The notes below the pieces were generated by a model, which saw nothing but the letters and a program-made list of their open reading frames with translations, had not been told where the DNA came from and ran no database searches. A stretch of DNA of 32,671 bases. It comes from Legionella sp. Lineage in GTDB: Bacteria > Pseudomonadota > Gammaproteobacteria > Legionellales > Legionellaceae. The position numbers and the translations under genes are program-made. Where the stretch lies: the NCBI GenBank assembly GCA_009995425.1, contig JAACPN010000018.1:1-32671 (forward strand), read 5' to 3'. Shown one piece after another: positions 8,552 to 17,133 of this stretch; the stretch's first letter is position 1; every line of letters begins with the position of its first letter.

Positions 8552-8974
8552 AGACAGAGCGCTCGAATGCGCCTTGCTTTCAGGATCTAAATCTAAACTA
8601 AAATAATCAACGCCTGTTTTTTCTTTGATGACTTGAAATACATGAAGCAATTCATCCCCTTCACAAAGACTCATACTATTAGAAAATTCTTTGCGATAAA
8701 AGCTATCAATATTTTGCTTGATGCATCGTAAGAGAGCGTCTAGATCATGAACATACAAAGAGCGGTCTAAAAATTTTTCGATAGGCGATACCGTTAAATA
8801 CTGCACTTTTTTTCGTTCTGACACAGCAAACCAAGTACGTGGTGAGAGTGTACCGGCAACGCCCGTTTGAGAGTCAAGCACATATTGCCGAAGTAAATCA
8901 TAGGCTTTATCTACCTCATTTCCAGAAGCATTGTTCCAGGCTTGTATCCAATCATCAAGCGATTTGACTGCCAT
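8546..8974 (-). CDS. Unrecognised soluble protein, 142 aa
   Basis: 142 residues, not recognised. It is predicted to be mostly helical and soluble, with no signal peptide or membrane segment. The N-terminus (LDDWIQAWNNA) is tryptophan-rich and the end is acidic (CEGDELL, DLDPESK). The ATG at 8974 has a GAGGGA ribosome binding site at suitable distance, which supports a real gene. It sits downstream of the cysteine desulfurase gene on the same strand with a 67-base gap that contains a possible terminator, so it is probably transcribed separately. Confidence 0.75.
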   Translation of the reverse strand: MAVKSLDDWIQAWNNASGNEVDKAYDLLRQYVLDSQTGVAGTLSPRTWFAVSERKKVQYLTVSPIEKFLDRSLYVHDLDALLRCIKQNIDSFYRKEFSNSMSLCEGDELLHVFQVIKEKTGVDYFSLDLDPESKAHSSALSI

Positions 8975-9023
8975 AGCTTTCCCTCACAAAGACTCGATTT
9001 CATTCATGTTAATCAAATTAATC

Positions 9024-9042
9024 AAAAAAAATCAAGCTGATT
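9024..9042 (-). terminator. Weak rho-independent terminator after iscS
   Basis: On the minus strand a 5-bp stem with a 3-base loop (AATCA-GCT-TGATT, 9042-9030) runs directly into a stretch of eight T. The stem is AT-rich and its first base belongs to the iscS stop codon. Confidence 0.4.
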
Positions 9043-10181
9043 TATAAGTTCCGAGTAATAAGCTGCACAGCTGCATCAATTTCTTCTTCTGTTGTAAACC
9101 GTCCAAATGAAAAACGAAGCGAACTTTGTGCATCAGCATCATTTAAACCCAAAGCAAGCAACACATGTGACGATGCCTGACGTGACGAGGCACAAGCGGA
9201 AGTCGTAGATACCGCGAGCTCATGTAATTTCATCAATAACTCACTGTTTTCTATGCCATGAAAACATAGATTAAGATTTCCAACAATTCGCTGCGTTAAA
9301 CTTCCATTGATACTTAGATGAGGTAAAGCTTTCATGCCATCTAAAAAACGCGTGCGTAAACTTAAAATACGTGCTTGCTCCTGAATACGCAATGACTCAG
9401 CGAGAGCAAATGCCTCACCCATGCCTACAATTTGATGCGTCGGCAACGTTCCTGAACGAAGCCCTCCTTCATGCCCACCACCAAAGCTTTGCGCTTGCAA
9501 GCGGATACGGGGTTTTTGACGAACATAGAGCGCTCCTATGCCTTTAGGGCCGTAGGCTTTATGTGCAGAGAACGACATCAAATCAACGGGTAAGTCCAGC
9601 AAATTAACAGCTAATCTTCCGATGGATTGTGCAGCATCCACATGAAAGATAATCCCTTTGTTTTTTAACAACTCACCTATGGCTTGAATATCTTGAATCA
9701 CGCCAATTTCGTTATTCACCTGCATGATAGACACCAAGATCGTATCCGGTCGCAAGGCTTGCTTAAGTACATCGAGATCCAACAACCCATCAGGTTGTGG
9801 TTTAAGATAAGTGACTTCGTACCCATTTTTTTCTAAATACTTAAAACTATCAAGTACGGCTTTATGTTCCGTGGCCATGGTAATCACATGCTGGCCTTTA
9901 CGCTTATAAAAACCAACTGAGCCAATAATTGCTAAATTATTCGCCTCGGTTGCACCCGAGGTAAATACTATCGACTCTGGTGGCACACCCCCAATCACCT
10001 CAGCGATTTGACACCGGGCATGCTCAACAGCGCATGCAGCAGTTTGGCCATAAGTATGCGTTGTAGACGCAGGATTTCCAAACTCACCGTCTACCCCAAA
10101 ATACGGCAACATGCGCTCAATGACACGCACATCGACCGGTGTGGTCGCCATATAATCAAAATAAATTGGGCGTTTTTTCAT
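9042..10181 (-). CDS. iscS: Cysteine desulfurase, IscS/NifS type, lacking the IscS C-terminal tail
   Basis: 379 residues of a PLP-dependent class V aminotransferase-fold enzyme that moves sulfur from cysteine to its active-site cysteine for Fe-S clusters and tRNA thiolation. Visible residues are His106 (ATEHKAV), Asp182 and Gln185 (HVDAAQS), the PLP lysine Lys208 in [12 protein letters not shown], and the persulfide cysteine Cys330 in the flexible loop TTSACASS. The protein stops about 25 residues before the usual IscS end. The IscS C-terminal tail that contacts IscU is therefore missing, and a NifS-like name would be equally fair. It follows trmJ by 13 bases. iscR, iscU, iscA, hscBA and fdx are not in the window. 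Confidence 0.93.
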   Translation of the reverse strand: MKKRPIYFDYMATTPVDVRVIERMLPYFGVDGEFGNPASTTHTYGQTAACAVEHARCQIAEVIGGVPPESIVFTSGATEANNLAIIGSVGFYKRKGQHVITMATEHKAVLDSFKYLEKNGYEVTYLKPQPDGLLDLDVLKQALRPDTILVSIMQVNNEIGVIQDIQAIGELLKNKGIIFHVDAAQSIGRLAVNLLDLPVDLMSFSAHKAYGPKGIGALYVRQKPRIRLQAQSFGGGHEGGLRSGTLPTHQIVGMGEAFALAESLRIQEQARILSLRTRFLDGMKALPHLSINGSLTQRIVGNLNLCFHGIENSELLMKLHELAVSTTSACASSRQASSHVLLALGLNDADAQSSLRFSFGRFTTEEEIDAAVQLITRNL

Positions 10182-10194
10182 ACGTTATTATCCC

Positions 10195-10923
10195 CTATGA
10201 TTCTTTTGTATGCCGTACAATATGCTTTAACATACCACGTAGAATATTCACCTCCGTTGTTTCAAGCTTAGCACGATTAAACAAACGTCTGAGGCGATGC
10301 ATCACATGCTTTGGATTAGACGGCTTCAAAAAATCAATCATCCGTAACACATGCTCCAAATGCTCGTACAACTGCTCGACTTGCTCGGATGTCGCAAGCG
10401 CTGCGTGCTTATGAGGAGCGAGCTCAGACAGAGGTACGAGCACATGCCTTGCCACTTCATAAGCCATGATTTGAACTGCTTGACCTAAATTCAACGAACT
10501 GTAGGCAGGGTTGGTTGGAATTTCTACATGATAATGCCCATGCAAAAGCTCTTCGTTCGTAAGGCCCGTTCGTTCTCGCCCAAAAACTAAAGCAATTTCA
10601 GCTTCATCAGGCATCTCTCTCATACGTATCGCCGCTGCATGAGGCGTTAATCCCGGCAAATTAAGCTCACGTGGGCGTGCGCTGGTCATGAAAATAAGCT
10701 GACAGCCATGCAGTGCTTCTTTTAGCGTCGGCACCACCACGGCCAGAGCCAAAAGATCATCGGCACCTGCCGCCATCTCAATCGCCTTATGATCAGGAAA
10801 GGTGCGCGGCGACACCAAATAAAGCTTTTCAAGCCCCATGGTTTTCATAGCACGGGCTGAAGCACCGATGTTTCCTGGGTGCGATGTTTCGACCAACACC
10901 ACACGAATTGAATTTAATTTCAT
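10195..10923 (-). CDS. trmJ: tRNA (cytidine/uridine-32-2'-O)-methyltransferase TrmJ
   Basis: 242 residues of the SPOUT methyltransferase superfamily. TrmJ methylates the ribose of position 32 in the anticodon loop using S-adenosylmethionine. The N-terminus VVLVETSHPGNIGASARAMKTMGL, read as overlapping short motifs, is the diagnostic TrmJ opening. FGRERTGLTNEEL and NPAYSSLNLGQAVQ form the deep trefoil knot that binds the cofactor. A helical C-terminal extension (about 165-242) is typical for TrmJ and distinguishes it from TrmL. An AAGGTG site precedes the ATG. It is divergent from suhB and followed closely by iscS, the same arrangement as in E. coli except that iscR is missing between them. 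Confidence 0.94.
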   Translation of the reverse strand: MKLNSIRVVLVETSHPGNIGASARAMKTMGLEKLYLVSPRTFPDHKAIEMAAGADDLLALAVVVPTLKEALHGCQLIFMTSARPRELNLPGLTPHAAAIRMREMPDEAEIALVFGRERTGLTNEELLHGHYHVEIPTNPAYSSLNLGQAVQIMAYEVARHVLVPLSELAPHKHAALATSEQVEQLYEHLEHVLRMIDFLKPSNPKHVMHRLRRLFNRAKLETTEVNILRGMLKHIVRHTKES

Positions 10924-10960
10924 TTGGACTGCACCTTAATCAACTTATCGCTTCAAAATG

Positions 10961-10969
10961 TGTTAGAAT
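10961..10969 (+). promoter_or_regulatory. Extended -10 promoter for suhB
   Basis: TGT precedes TAGAAT (10964-10969), an extended -10 element. No good -35 is present 17 bases upstream. Transcription would start near 10976, giving a leader of about 25 bases before the ATG at 11001. Confidence 0.5.
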
Positions 10970-11000
10970 ACTCCGTTTGAGCCATAACGAGTACATACGC

Positions 11001-11786
11001 ATGGAACCTTCATTAAATATCGCAATCACCGCCGCACGTAAAGCGGGGGATATTATTCTTCGACATGCCGAGCAGCTTGATCGTATTCAAATCACGAAAA
11101 AAGGCGAAAATGATTACTTCTCAGAAGTCGATGTTAAAGCTGAGCAAAGTATTATCCATGCCATTCATAAAGCTTATCCCACGCACGGAATTATCGCTGA
11201 GGAAAGTGGCGCTTACAATAGCGATGCTGAATGTGTTTGGATTATCGACCCTCTAGATGGTACGAACAATTATCTCCATGGGTTCCCATGTTACGCCGTA
11301 TCGATTGCCATGCAATTTGAAGGCCGACTCGAACATGCCGTGGTCTACGATCCTCTCCGTCATGAATGCTTTGCTGCAAGTCGCGGCCGAGGAGCACGTT
11401 TAAACGATCGCCGTATTCGTGTATCAAACAAAACTGATTTAAACAGCGCGATACTCGGCAGTGGCCCATCTATTTTGAATCCATCCCGAGGAGAAGCGTA
11501 CCACGCCAATGTTCCTGCACTCCTAAAAGAATGCACAAGTATTCGCCGGATGGGATCTGCAGCTCTTGAACTCGCCTACGTTGCGGCGGGTCGATTAGAC
11601 GGCTTTTTCGAATTTAAATTACGCCCTTGGGATATTGCAGCGGGCTGTTTACTCATTCAAGAAGCGGGCGGATTGGTCAGTGATCCGAATGGCGGGAAAG
11701 ACTATGTTAAATTAGGCAGCGTGATTGCTGGCGCACCTAAAATATTTGATGCCATGCATAAAGCATTCAAAATGCCTATAAATTAG
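11001..11786 (+). CDS. suhB: Inositol-1-monophosphatase family protein SuhB
   Basis: 261 residues of the magnesium-dependent inositol monophosphatase family. In E. coli SuhB also joins rRNA transcription antitermination complexes. Metal ligands are Glu67 in AEESG, Asp83 and Asp86 in IIDPLDGTNN and Asp211 in RPWDIAAG. The last motif and IRRMGSAALELAYVAAGR are the two family signatures. The frame opens at 10884, but the ATG at 11001 starts the family-typical sequence PSLNIAITAARKAG and lies after the predicted promoter, so it was chosen. Only a weak ribosome binding site (ACGAG) is seen. Divergent from trmJ as in E. coli. Confidence 0.95.
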   Translation: MEPSLNIAITAARKAGDIILRHAEQLDRIQITKKGENDYFSEVDVKAEQSIIHAIHKAYPTHGIIAEESGAYNSDAECVWIIDPLDGTNNYLHGFPCYAVSIAMQFEGRLEHAVVYDPLRHECFAASRGRGARLNDRRIRVSNKTDLNSAILGSGPSILNPSRGEAYHANVPALLKECTSIRRMGSAALELAYVAAGRLDGFFEFKLRPWDIAAGCLLIQEAGGLVSDPNGGKDYVKLGSVIAGAPKIFDAMHKAFKMPIN

Positions 11787-11795
11787 CGCTCCTCC

Positions 11796-11831
11796 TCCCC
11801 GCCCTAAAGCTTTCAAGGACGGGGATTTTAT
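11796..11831 (+). terminator. Rho-independent terminator after suhB
   Basis: TCCCCG (11796-11801) pairs with CGGGGA (11820-11825). CCT (11803-11805) pairs with AGG (11816-11818) inside, separated by one mismatch, with a 10-base loop. TTTTAT follows. The reverse strand lacks a T tract, so it mainly serves suhB. Confidence 0.7.
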
Positions 11832-11851
11832 CCGTATAATCTTAACTCACA

Positions 11852-12817
11852 TCAGTGAAAACCAGGCTTCAAACCCAAAGCAACTGGCAATTGAATGGCC
11901 ACTTCTGCTCCAAGTTTTTTGGCAAATTGTTCAAACACATTACCTTGCTCGGTGTAATCCACAGATTCTTCAATCTTAATCACATCGCGACCCACATCTT
12001 CGCTGCTGCCAAAACCATCGATAAGTCCCATAGTTTTTGCTTGCTCGCCCGTCCAAAACAACCCTGAAAACGTCTCGTGATTGATTTTCAAACGCGTACC
12101 ACGACCCGCTTTTACTTTAGCAATAAATTGCTGATGCACTAAATCCAGCATACGCTGTAAATATGCCGCATCTTCAGGTTTTTCAGGCGAAAATGGATCG
12201 AGCAATGCTTTATGCGCACCAGCCGTTTGAAGCCTGCGCGTCACACCGAATTTTTGCATGCCGTCCACAAAACCAAAACCGTTATAAATCACACCAATTG
12301 AGCCCACCATGCTTGACGGTGCCGCATAAATTTCATCCGTAGCAGCGGCCATGTAATACGCAGCAGAGGTACACATATCCATGCATACGGCGTATGTTTT
12401 AATCTCTGGGTATTCTTTTTTATAATGCTGAATCGCATTAAACATATAATCCGCCTGAACGGGACTTCCTCCCGGGCTGTCAATACGCAACACCAACGCC
12501 TTCATGGCTTTGTTTTCATACGCGTGTTCTAGGCTTTTAATAACATTTTCAGCACTGGCCGCCTGACCGTCTGCAATCACACCTTTCACATCGACCAAGC
12601 CCACATGTGGGTTCACACGTGCAGATAACAGTGCATGACGTGATAATATCGCTTGATACAAAAAACCGGCTATAATCATCAAGAGAAATAAACGGGTAAC
12701 CCAACGCCAGCGACGCTTGCGTTTTTGATCGCGTAAGTAATCTTGCATAAGTTGATTTAATACAAGCTGGGAATCCACAGGATGCTCAGATTTATTAGAA
12801 AAAAAAGATTTTGTCAT
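11852..12817 (-). CDS. sppA: Signal peptide peptidase SppA, short (67K-half) type, S49 family
   Basis: 321 residues. An N-terminal cytoplasmic segment rich in basic residues (KRKRRWRW) is followed by one membrane anchor (about 42-58) and a single periplasmic S49 serine peptidase domain. IDSPGGSP (about 112-119) is the oxyanion motif. The nucleophile is Ser151 in [10 protein letters not shown] and the general base is Lys203 in [11 protein letters not shown], the S49 Ser-Lys dyad. By family knowledge it digests cleaved signal peptides in the membrane. The ATG at 12817 was chosen; a GTG three codons upstream (12826) is also possible, and neither has a strong ribosome binding site. Convergent with suhB, divergent from clpB. 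Confidence 0.92.
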   Translation of the reverse strand: MTKSFFSNKSEHPVDSQLVLNQLMQDYLRDQKRKRRWRWVTRLFLLMIIAGFLYQAILSRHALLSARVNPHVGLVDVKGVIADGQAASAENVIKSLEHAYENKAMKALVLRIDSPGGSPVQADYMFNAIQHYKKEYPEIKTYAVCMDMCTSAAYYMAAATDEIYAAPSSMVGSIGVIYNGFGFVDGMQKFGVTRRLQTAGAHKALLDPFSPEKPEDAAYLQRMLDLVHQQFIAKVKAGRGTRLKINHETFSGLFWTGEQAKTMGLIDGFGSSEDVGRDVIKIEESVDYTEQGNVFEQFAKKLGAEVAIQLPVALGLKPGFH

Positions 12818-12825
12818 GGGTGCCA

Positions 12826-12854
12826 CTTGATTTTACAAAGAAGAGCCTGCATTT
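12826..12854 (+). promoter_or_regulatory. Possible sigma-32 promoter for clpB
   Basis: CTTGAT (12826-12831) and CTGCATTT (12847-12854), 15 bases apart, match the sigma-32 elements CTTGAA and CCCCATNT at 5/6 and 6/8. clpB is a classical heat-shock gene, which makes the match plausible. The -10 overlaps the left arm of a 9-bp inverted repeat. Confidence 0.35.
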
Positions 12855-12870
12855 TACGTTACAGGCTCTT
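12841..12870. repeat. Perfect 9-bp inverted repeat between sppA and clpB
   Basis: AAGAGCCTG (12841-12849) and CAGGCTCTT (12862-12870) flank a 12-base centre. It differs from the CIRCE operator in sequence and spacing. No T tract follows on either strand, so it is unlikely to be a terminator. It lies 42 bases before the clpB ATG and 23 bases before sppA, so it could be an operator or leader hairpin. Confidence 0.7.
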
Positions 12871-12912
12871 AAATTAAAACCAAATAAATTTAATAAATAT
12901 GGGGTGTTTTAT

Positions 12913-15513
12913 ATGCGAATGGATAAGCTGACTTCAAAGTTTCAAATGGCGATTGCCGATGCTCAATCATTAGCACTTGGACGAGATAATAATTTTATTG
13001 AACCCGAACACCTCATGAAAGCCCTGCTCGACCAACAAGGCGGAAGCTGCAGACCCCTACTCACCAAAGCCGGTGTGAATTTATCTCAACTTCGCACATC
13101 GGTTGATCAAGCGCTTGATAAACTGCCTAAGGTTTCAGGCACGCCGGGTGAAGTGCATGTATCAAATACCCTGGGTCAATTACTGAATATTACGGATCAG
13201 ATTGCTCAAAAACGCAAAGATAGCTATATATCCAGCGAGCTTTTTTTACTTGCCGCCATGGAGAAAAAAGGCGGGCTGGGTGACATTTTAGAACATGCCG
13301 GCGCCAATAAAAAAGCCATCGAGCAAGCCATCAACGAAATTCGCGGTGGTGAATCGGTGAATGATCAGAATGCTGAAGAACAACGTCAATCCCTTGAAAA
13401 ATATACACTTGATCTCACCGAACGTGCAGAACAAGGCAAGCTTGACCCCGTGATTGGGCGTGACGATGAAATTCGTCGCACCATTCAAGTTCTGCAACGC
13501 CGTACAAAAAACAACCCCGTTTTAATTGGAGAGCCGGGCGTCGGTAAAACAGCGATTGTCGAAGGTCTAGCGCAACGTATTATTAACGGTGAAGTGCCCG
13601 AAGGTCTTAAAAATAAACGCCTGCTCTCCCTCGACATGGGCGCACTGATTGCCGGTGCAAAATTTCGCGGCGAGTTTGAAGAACGCCTCAAAGGTGTGCT
13701 TAAAGATCTAGAAAAACAAGAAGGTCAAGTGATCTTATTTATCGATGAAATTCATACGATGGTGGGAGCGGGTAAAGCTGAAGGCTCGATGGATGCCGGT
13801 AATATGCTCAAGCCTGCCCTTGCACGTGGTGAGCTTCATTGCATTGGTGCAACAACGCTGGATGAATACAGGCAGAATATCGAAAAAGATGCAGCGCTTG
13901 AGCGTCGCTTTCAAAAAGTATTGGTCAACGAGCCCAGCGTGGAAGATACCATTGCGATTTTACGCGGCTTAAAAGAACGTTACGAAGTGCATCACGGGGT
14001 TGAAATTACCGATCCCGCCATTGTTGCGGCCGCAACGCTTTCTCATCGCTATATTACGGACCGACAATTACCTGACAAAGCGATTGATCTCATCGATGAA
14101 GCGGGCAGTCAAATTCGCATGGAAATTGACTCAAAACCTGAAAGCATGGATAAACTCGATAGACGTTTAATTCAGTTTAAAATTGAACGTGAGGCACTTA
14201 AAAAAGAATCAGACGAAGCCTCGAAAAAACGTTTGGCCGATCTTGAACAAAATATCACTGAACTCGAAAAAGAATACGCTGATCTCGAAGACATTTGGAA
14301 AGCGGAAAAAGCAAGCCTGCAAGGCACGACACAAATTAAAGAAAGCTTAGAACAGACCAAACTTGAAATGGACGCGGCTAAACGTGCAGGCGATCTGGCT
14401 CGCATGTCTGAGTTACAATATGGACGTATTCCAGAATTAGAAAAAGCGCTTGCTGAAGCCGCAACCATGGAAAAGCAAGAAACCAAATTGGTGCGCAATA
14501 AAGTCACCGATGAAGAAATCGCAGATGTGGTCTCAAAATGGACTGGAATCCCGGTCTCGAAAATGCTTGAAGGCGAGAAAGAAAAATTATTGCAAATGGA
14601 AAGTGTTTTACATAAACATGTGATTGGACAAAACGAAGCCGTTGACGCAGTATCCAATGCTATTCGACGTTCACGTTCGGGATTATCCGATCCCAACCGT
14701 CCGATTGGCTCATTTTTATTTCTTGGTCCCACCGGTGTTGGTAAAACGGAGCTTTGCAAAGCACTCGCGACCTTTATGTTTGATACGCCTGAGGCCATGG
14801 TTCGTATTGATATGTCAGAATTCATGGAAAAACATTCGGTTGCACGATTGATTGGTGCACCTCCAGGCTATGTTGGCTACGAAGAAGGCGGATATATTAC
14901 CGAAGCCATACGCCGACGTCCTTATTCTGTGATTTTATTGGATGAAATTGAAAAAGCTCACAAAGATGTGTTTAATATTTTACTTCAAGTGCTTGACGAT
15001 GGTCGCCTAACTGATGGCCAAGGTCGCACGGTTGATTTTAGAAATACAGTCATTGTCATGACATCCAATTTAGGCTCACATCTCATCCAAGAGATGAGCG
15101 CAGAGGGGAATTACGATAAAACCAAAGCAGCGGTTATGGAGCTTGTCAGTCAAGAGTTTCGGCCTGAGTTTATTAATCGTATTGACGAATCCGTTGTGTT
15201 TCATGCGCTTAATGAAGAACAAATCGCTAAAATTGCATTGATTCAAATCAAACACCTCACCGCACGCCTTCAGGCTCAAAACATGGTGCTGGATGTCACA
15301 CCTGACGCGCTCGAACATCTCGCTAAAGCGGGTTTTGATCCCGTCTATGGTGCACGACCACTCAAACGTATTATTCAGCAATACCTCGAGAATCCATTAG
15401 CTGAAGCACTTTTAAAAGGTGCGTTTAAAGCAGGAGAAACCATTATAGTCAGGTTAAAAGATGATACCTTAACGTTTGATACAAAAAACGTAGAAGGGAA
15501 GAGTAGATCATAA
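12913..15513 (+). CDS. clpB: Disaggregase chaperone ClpB
   Basis: 866 residues, normal for ClpB. It is a hexameric AAA+ unfoldase that works with DnaK to resolubilise aggregated proteins after heat stress. The Clp N-domain (about 1-146) is followed by nucleotide-binding domain 1 with GEPGVGKT and [12 protein letters not shown]. The long middle coiled coil (about 400-525, Glu/Lys rich) distinguishes ClpB from ClpA. Domain 2 carries [19 protein letters not shown], and the sensor-2 motif GARPLKR. The start [11 protein letters not shown] aligns exactly with E. coli ClpB; an open extension to 12811 is rejected because it crosses the inverted repeat and the sppA start. GGGGTG is a modest ribosome binding site. 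Confidence 0.98.
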   Translation: MRMDKLTSKFQMAIADAQSLALGRDNNFIEPEHLMKALLDQQGGSCRPLLTKAGVNLSQLRTSVDQALDKLPKVSGTPGEVHVSNTLGQLLNITDQIAQKRKDSYISSELFLLAAMEKKGGLGDILEHAGANKKAIEQAINEIRGGESVNDQNAEEQRQSLEKYTLDLTERAEQGKLDPVIGRDDEIRRTIQVLQRRTKNNPVLIGEPGVGKTAIVEGLAQRIINGEVPEGLKNKRLLSLDMGALIAGAKFRGEFEERLKGVLKDLEKQEGQVILFIDEIHTMVGAGKAEGSMDAGNMLKPALARGELHCIGATTLDEYRQNIEKDAALERRFQKVLVNEPSVEDTIAILRGLKERYEVHHGVEITDPAIVAAATLSHRYITDRQLPDKAIDLIDEAGSQIRMEIDSKPESMDKLDRRLIQFKIEREALKKESDEASKKRLADLEQNITELEKEYADLEDIWKAEKASLQGTTQIKESLEQTKLEMDAAKRAGDLARMSELQYGRIPELEKALAEAATMEKQETKLVRNKVTDEEIADVVSKWTGIPVSKMLEGEKEKLLQMESVLHKHVIGQNEAVDAVSNAIRRSRSGLSDPNRPIGSFLFLGPTGVGKTELCKALATFMFDTPEAMVRIDMSEFMEKHSVARLIGAPPGYVGYEEGGYITEAIRRRPYSVILLDEIEKAHKDVFNILLQVLDDGRLTDGQGRTVDFRNTVIVMTSNLGSHLIQEMSAEGNYDKTKAAVMELVSQEFRPEFINRIDESVVFHALNEEQIAKIALIQIKHLTARLQAQNMVLDVTPDALEHLAKAGFDPVYGARPLKRIIQQYLENPLAEALLKGAFKAGETIIVRLKDDTLTFDTKNVEGKSRS

Positions 15514-15522
15514 AACACCGAG

Positions 15523-15545
15523 AAAACCCGCGGACAAGCCGCGGG
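15523..15545 (-). terminator. Terminator for the duplicated-module gene
   Basis: CCCGCGG (15527-15533) and CCGCGGG (15539-15545) form a perfect 7-bp GC stem with a 5-base loop. On the minus strand it is followed by TTTT and a second TTTT run a few bases on. On the plus strand no T tract follows, so clpB termination here would be less efficient. Confidence 0.7.
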
Positions 15546-15580
15546 GCACTAGGCCGTGGGGAGTCATTCTCAACAGGCCC

Positions 15581-16924
15581 TTATCGGTGATGATAATGGT
15601 GGTGGTGATGATGACAATCATCATCAGCTTCTGCGAGTGCTACCAACACCGCGCCTGCAACATAAAGAATACCAAAAACGGCATACCCTACCCCTTTAGC
15701 TAATATCACAGCAGCCTCTCCAGTAGCCTCCATCACTTCCCCAGCGAGCTGTCTTCTTTCAATCCATTTTTGCTCCAGTAGTTTAGTTTTTTCTTCGTTT
15801 GTACCTATTTCTTCCAACTCTTTGATGCAAGATTTAAGAATTTTATTAGGCAATGTATCATAACGTTGCATACCCTGATTGTTCTTGTTACCAAGATGAT
15901 GAGTATCAGGGGCTAGCGCTCTCGTCATTTTGGCTTCTGCAACAAACATTTCAATGGCGGAGTTGATGTCTTGAAAAATGGCTTGATTAACTTGTGCGCC
16001 AGTGGTTTTACCAGCACAATAGTCTTTAACGTTAAATTCATTCATAAAGCGATCATGTAGTTTATTAAAAATATCTTTTTCTTCAGTTTCTCGAAGCTTT
16101 TTCCATTGACCTTTTTGCGTGAAGTCATTGAAGACAGTATGTAAACCGGTTCCTGTCTTTTGTGTATATTGTGTTACTAAATTTTCTAATACCGTTTCAT
16201 ATGTTAACTTGAATTGCTCCTCAATAATTTTTAACTCTCTTGGAGTCTTCGGTATGGCTTCTTCAGTTTCTGCTCTTTTTAGCATATTATCCATAAATGC
16301 TTTTCGTTTCATCTCAGCACGTAAGCTTGATAATTCGGGTATTTTCTTTGTAAAGGACAGCACCATTGCTTGACTCAATGTATTGTAACGTTCCATACCA
16401 TGGTCTGGAGTAATCGAGTGAGGCAGTCGAGATCTCTTATCAGAAGCCTCCCTAACACGATTTTCAATGAATTGAGTTATCACATTGATAACAGCATCTT
16501 TATTATTTTTATCAATACTGTTCCATTCATAGTGTGTAACATCATACATGATACCACGGAAAATGTTCAATTCTTCTTCTGATCGATATTGTTCAAAATT
16601 AAAACTAGATTTTTTATTAAATAAATTATTCCCCATCATCTGAGTCATTTTTCCAGTCAATCCTGACGAACTTTTACGTGCTTGATTTTTGTTTTCATGC
16701 TCGTTTAATAATTCTTGTAAGGCTGTTTTGCATTGATCATAAAACTCTTCTCCTGTAGATTTTAGCTCTCCCTTTTCGTCTATCCATTGTGTGATTTGTT
16801 GAGGTTCGGCGACCATGTATCCAACGACTTCGGCTTCAATGACAGGGTTAACGAAGGTTGCAACGACGTCAATTTTTTCCTCACTTACTTTTTCTTCACT
16901 TGTATTGATCTCTTGTTTTCGCAT
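15581..16924 (-). CDS. Unrecognised protein with duplicated module, C-terminal membrane segment and polyhistidine tail
   Basis: 447 residues, not recognised. Two copies of a roughly 100-residue module can be aligned by eye, at about 117-220 and 281-391. They share EE..(N/D)IF, then an Ile/Gln-rich helix, and GM(E/Q)RY(N/D)TL (176-183 and 351-358). The N-terminus is Glu-rich and soluble, with no signal peptide. Residues about 403-432 are Ala/Gly/Val-rich and probably span or dip into a membrane. The protein ends with DDDC, six His, Tyr, His, His and Arg: eight His in the last ten residues. An AGGTGA site lies before the ATG and a GC-rich terminator after the stop, so the gene is complete. It stands alone between clpB and the divergent RND operon. 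A secreted effector is possible but unproven. Confidence 0.9.
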   Translation of the reverse strand: MRKQEINTSEEKVSEEKIDVVATFVNPVIEAEVVGYMVAEPQQITQWIDEKGELKSTGEEFYDQCKTALQELLNEHENKNQARKSSSGLTGKMTQMMGNNLFNKKSSFNFEQYRSEEELNIFRGIMYDVTHYEWNSIDKNNKDAVINVITQFIENRVREASDKRSRLPHSITPDHGMERYNTLSQAMVLSFTKKIPELSSLRAEMKRKAFMDNMLKRAETEEAIPKTPRELKIIEEQFKLTYETVLENLVTQYTQKTGTGLHTVFNDFTQKGQWKKLRETEEKDIFNKLHDRFMNEFNVKDYCAGKTTGAQVNQAIFQDINSAIEMFVAEAKMTRALAPDTHHLGNKNNQGMQRYDTLPNKILKSCIKELEEIGTNEEKTKLLEQKWIERRQLAGEVMEATGEAAVILAKGVGYAVFGILYVAGAVLVALAEADDDCHHHHHHYHHR

Positions 16925-17057
16925 GTTTCACCTCATTTGAGTAAATGTTGTTATCTTTATTGTACTTCCATTCTTTTATGCTATGGTCGGTACAACCAGC
17001 CTTGAATTTATGACTTAAAAACAATCACACTTGTAAAAAATTTACCACAACTGAGGG

Positions 17058-17086
17058 TTGATGTCAAGCATGATCAGCGGTATTAT
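17058..17086 (+). promoter_or_regulatory. Sigma-70 promoter for the RND efflux operon
   Basis: TTGATG (17058-17063), exactly 17 bases and TATTAT (17081-17086) match consensus at 4/6 and 5/6. The predicted start near 17093 leaves a 41-base leader. A TGATCA palindrome (17071-17076) sits in the spacer; no clear repressor operator was identified. Confidence 0.65.
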
Positions 17087-17133
17087 CAAAAATAGCAATG
17101 ATTGCACAGCGTTAAATCATCCAGGGACTCACG

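Noticed and set aside
10008-10414. Two overlapping plus-strand frames of 87 and 91 codons over trmJ and iscS
   Set aside because: They are shadows of confidently assigned genes and have no start signals.
12885-12915. CCCCATAT on the minus strand near the clpB start, resembling a sigma-32 -10
   Set aside because: No -35 lies at the right distance and it would point away from clpB, inside sppA's upstream region, too far for a sensible sppA promoter.
14172-14825. 217-codon open frame antisense to clpB
   Set aside because: Ser-rich shadow of the clpB coupling and second AAA region; no ribosome binding site or family match, and clpB is certain on the other strand.
16990-17030. Possible PmrA-like half-sites (TTTAAG and TTCAAG, minus strand) before the duplicated-module gene
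   Set aside because: The second half-site lacks TTAA and the period is not 11 bases.
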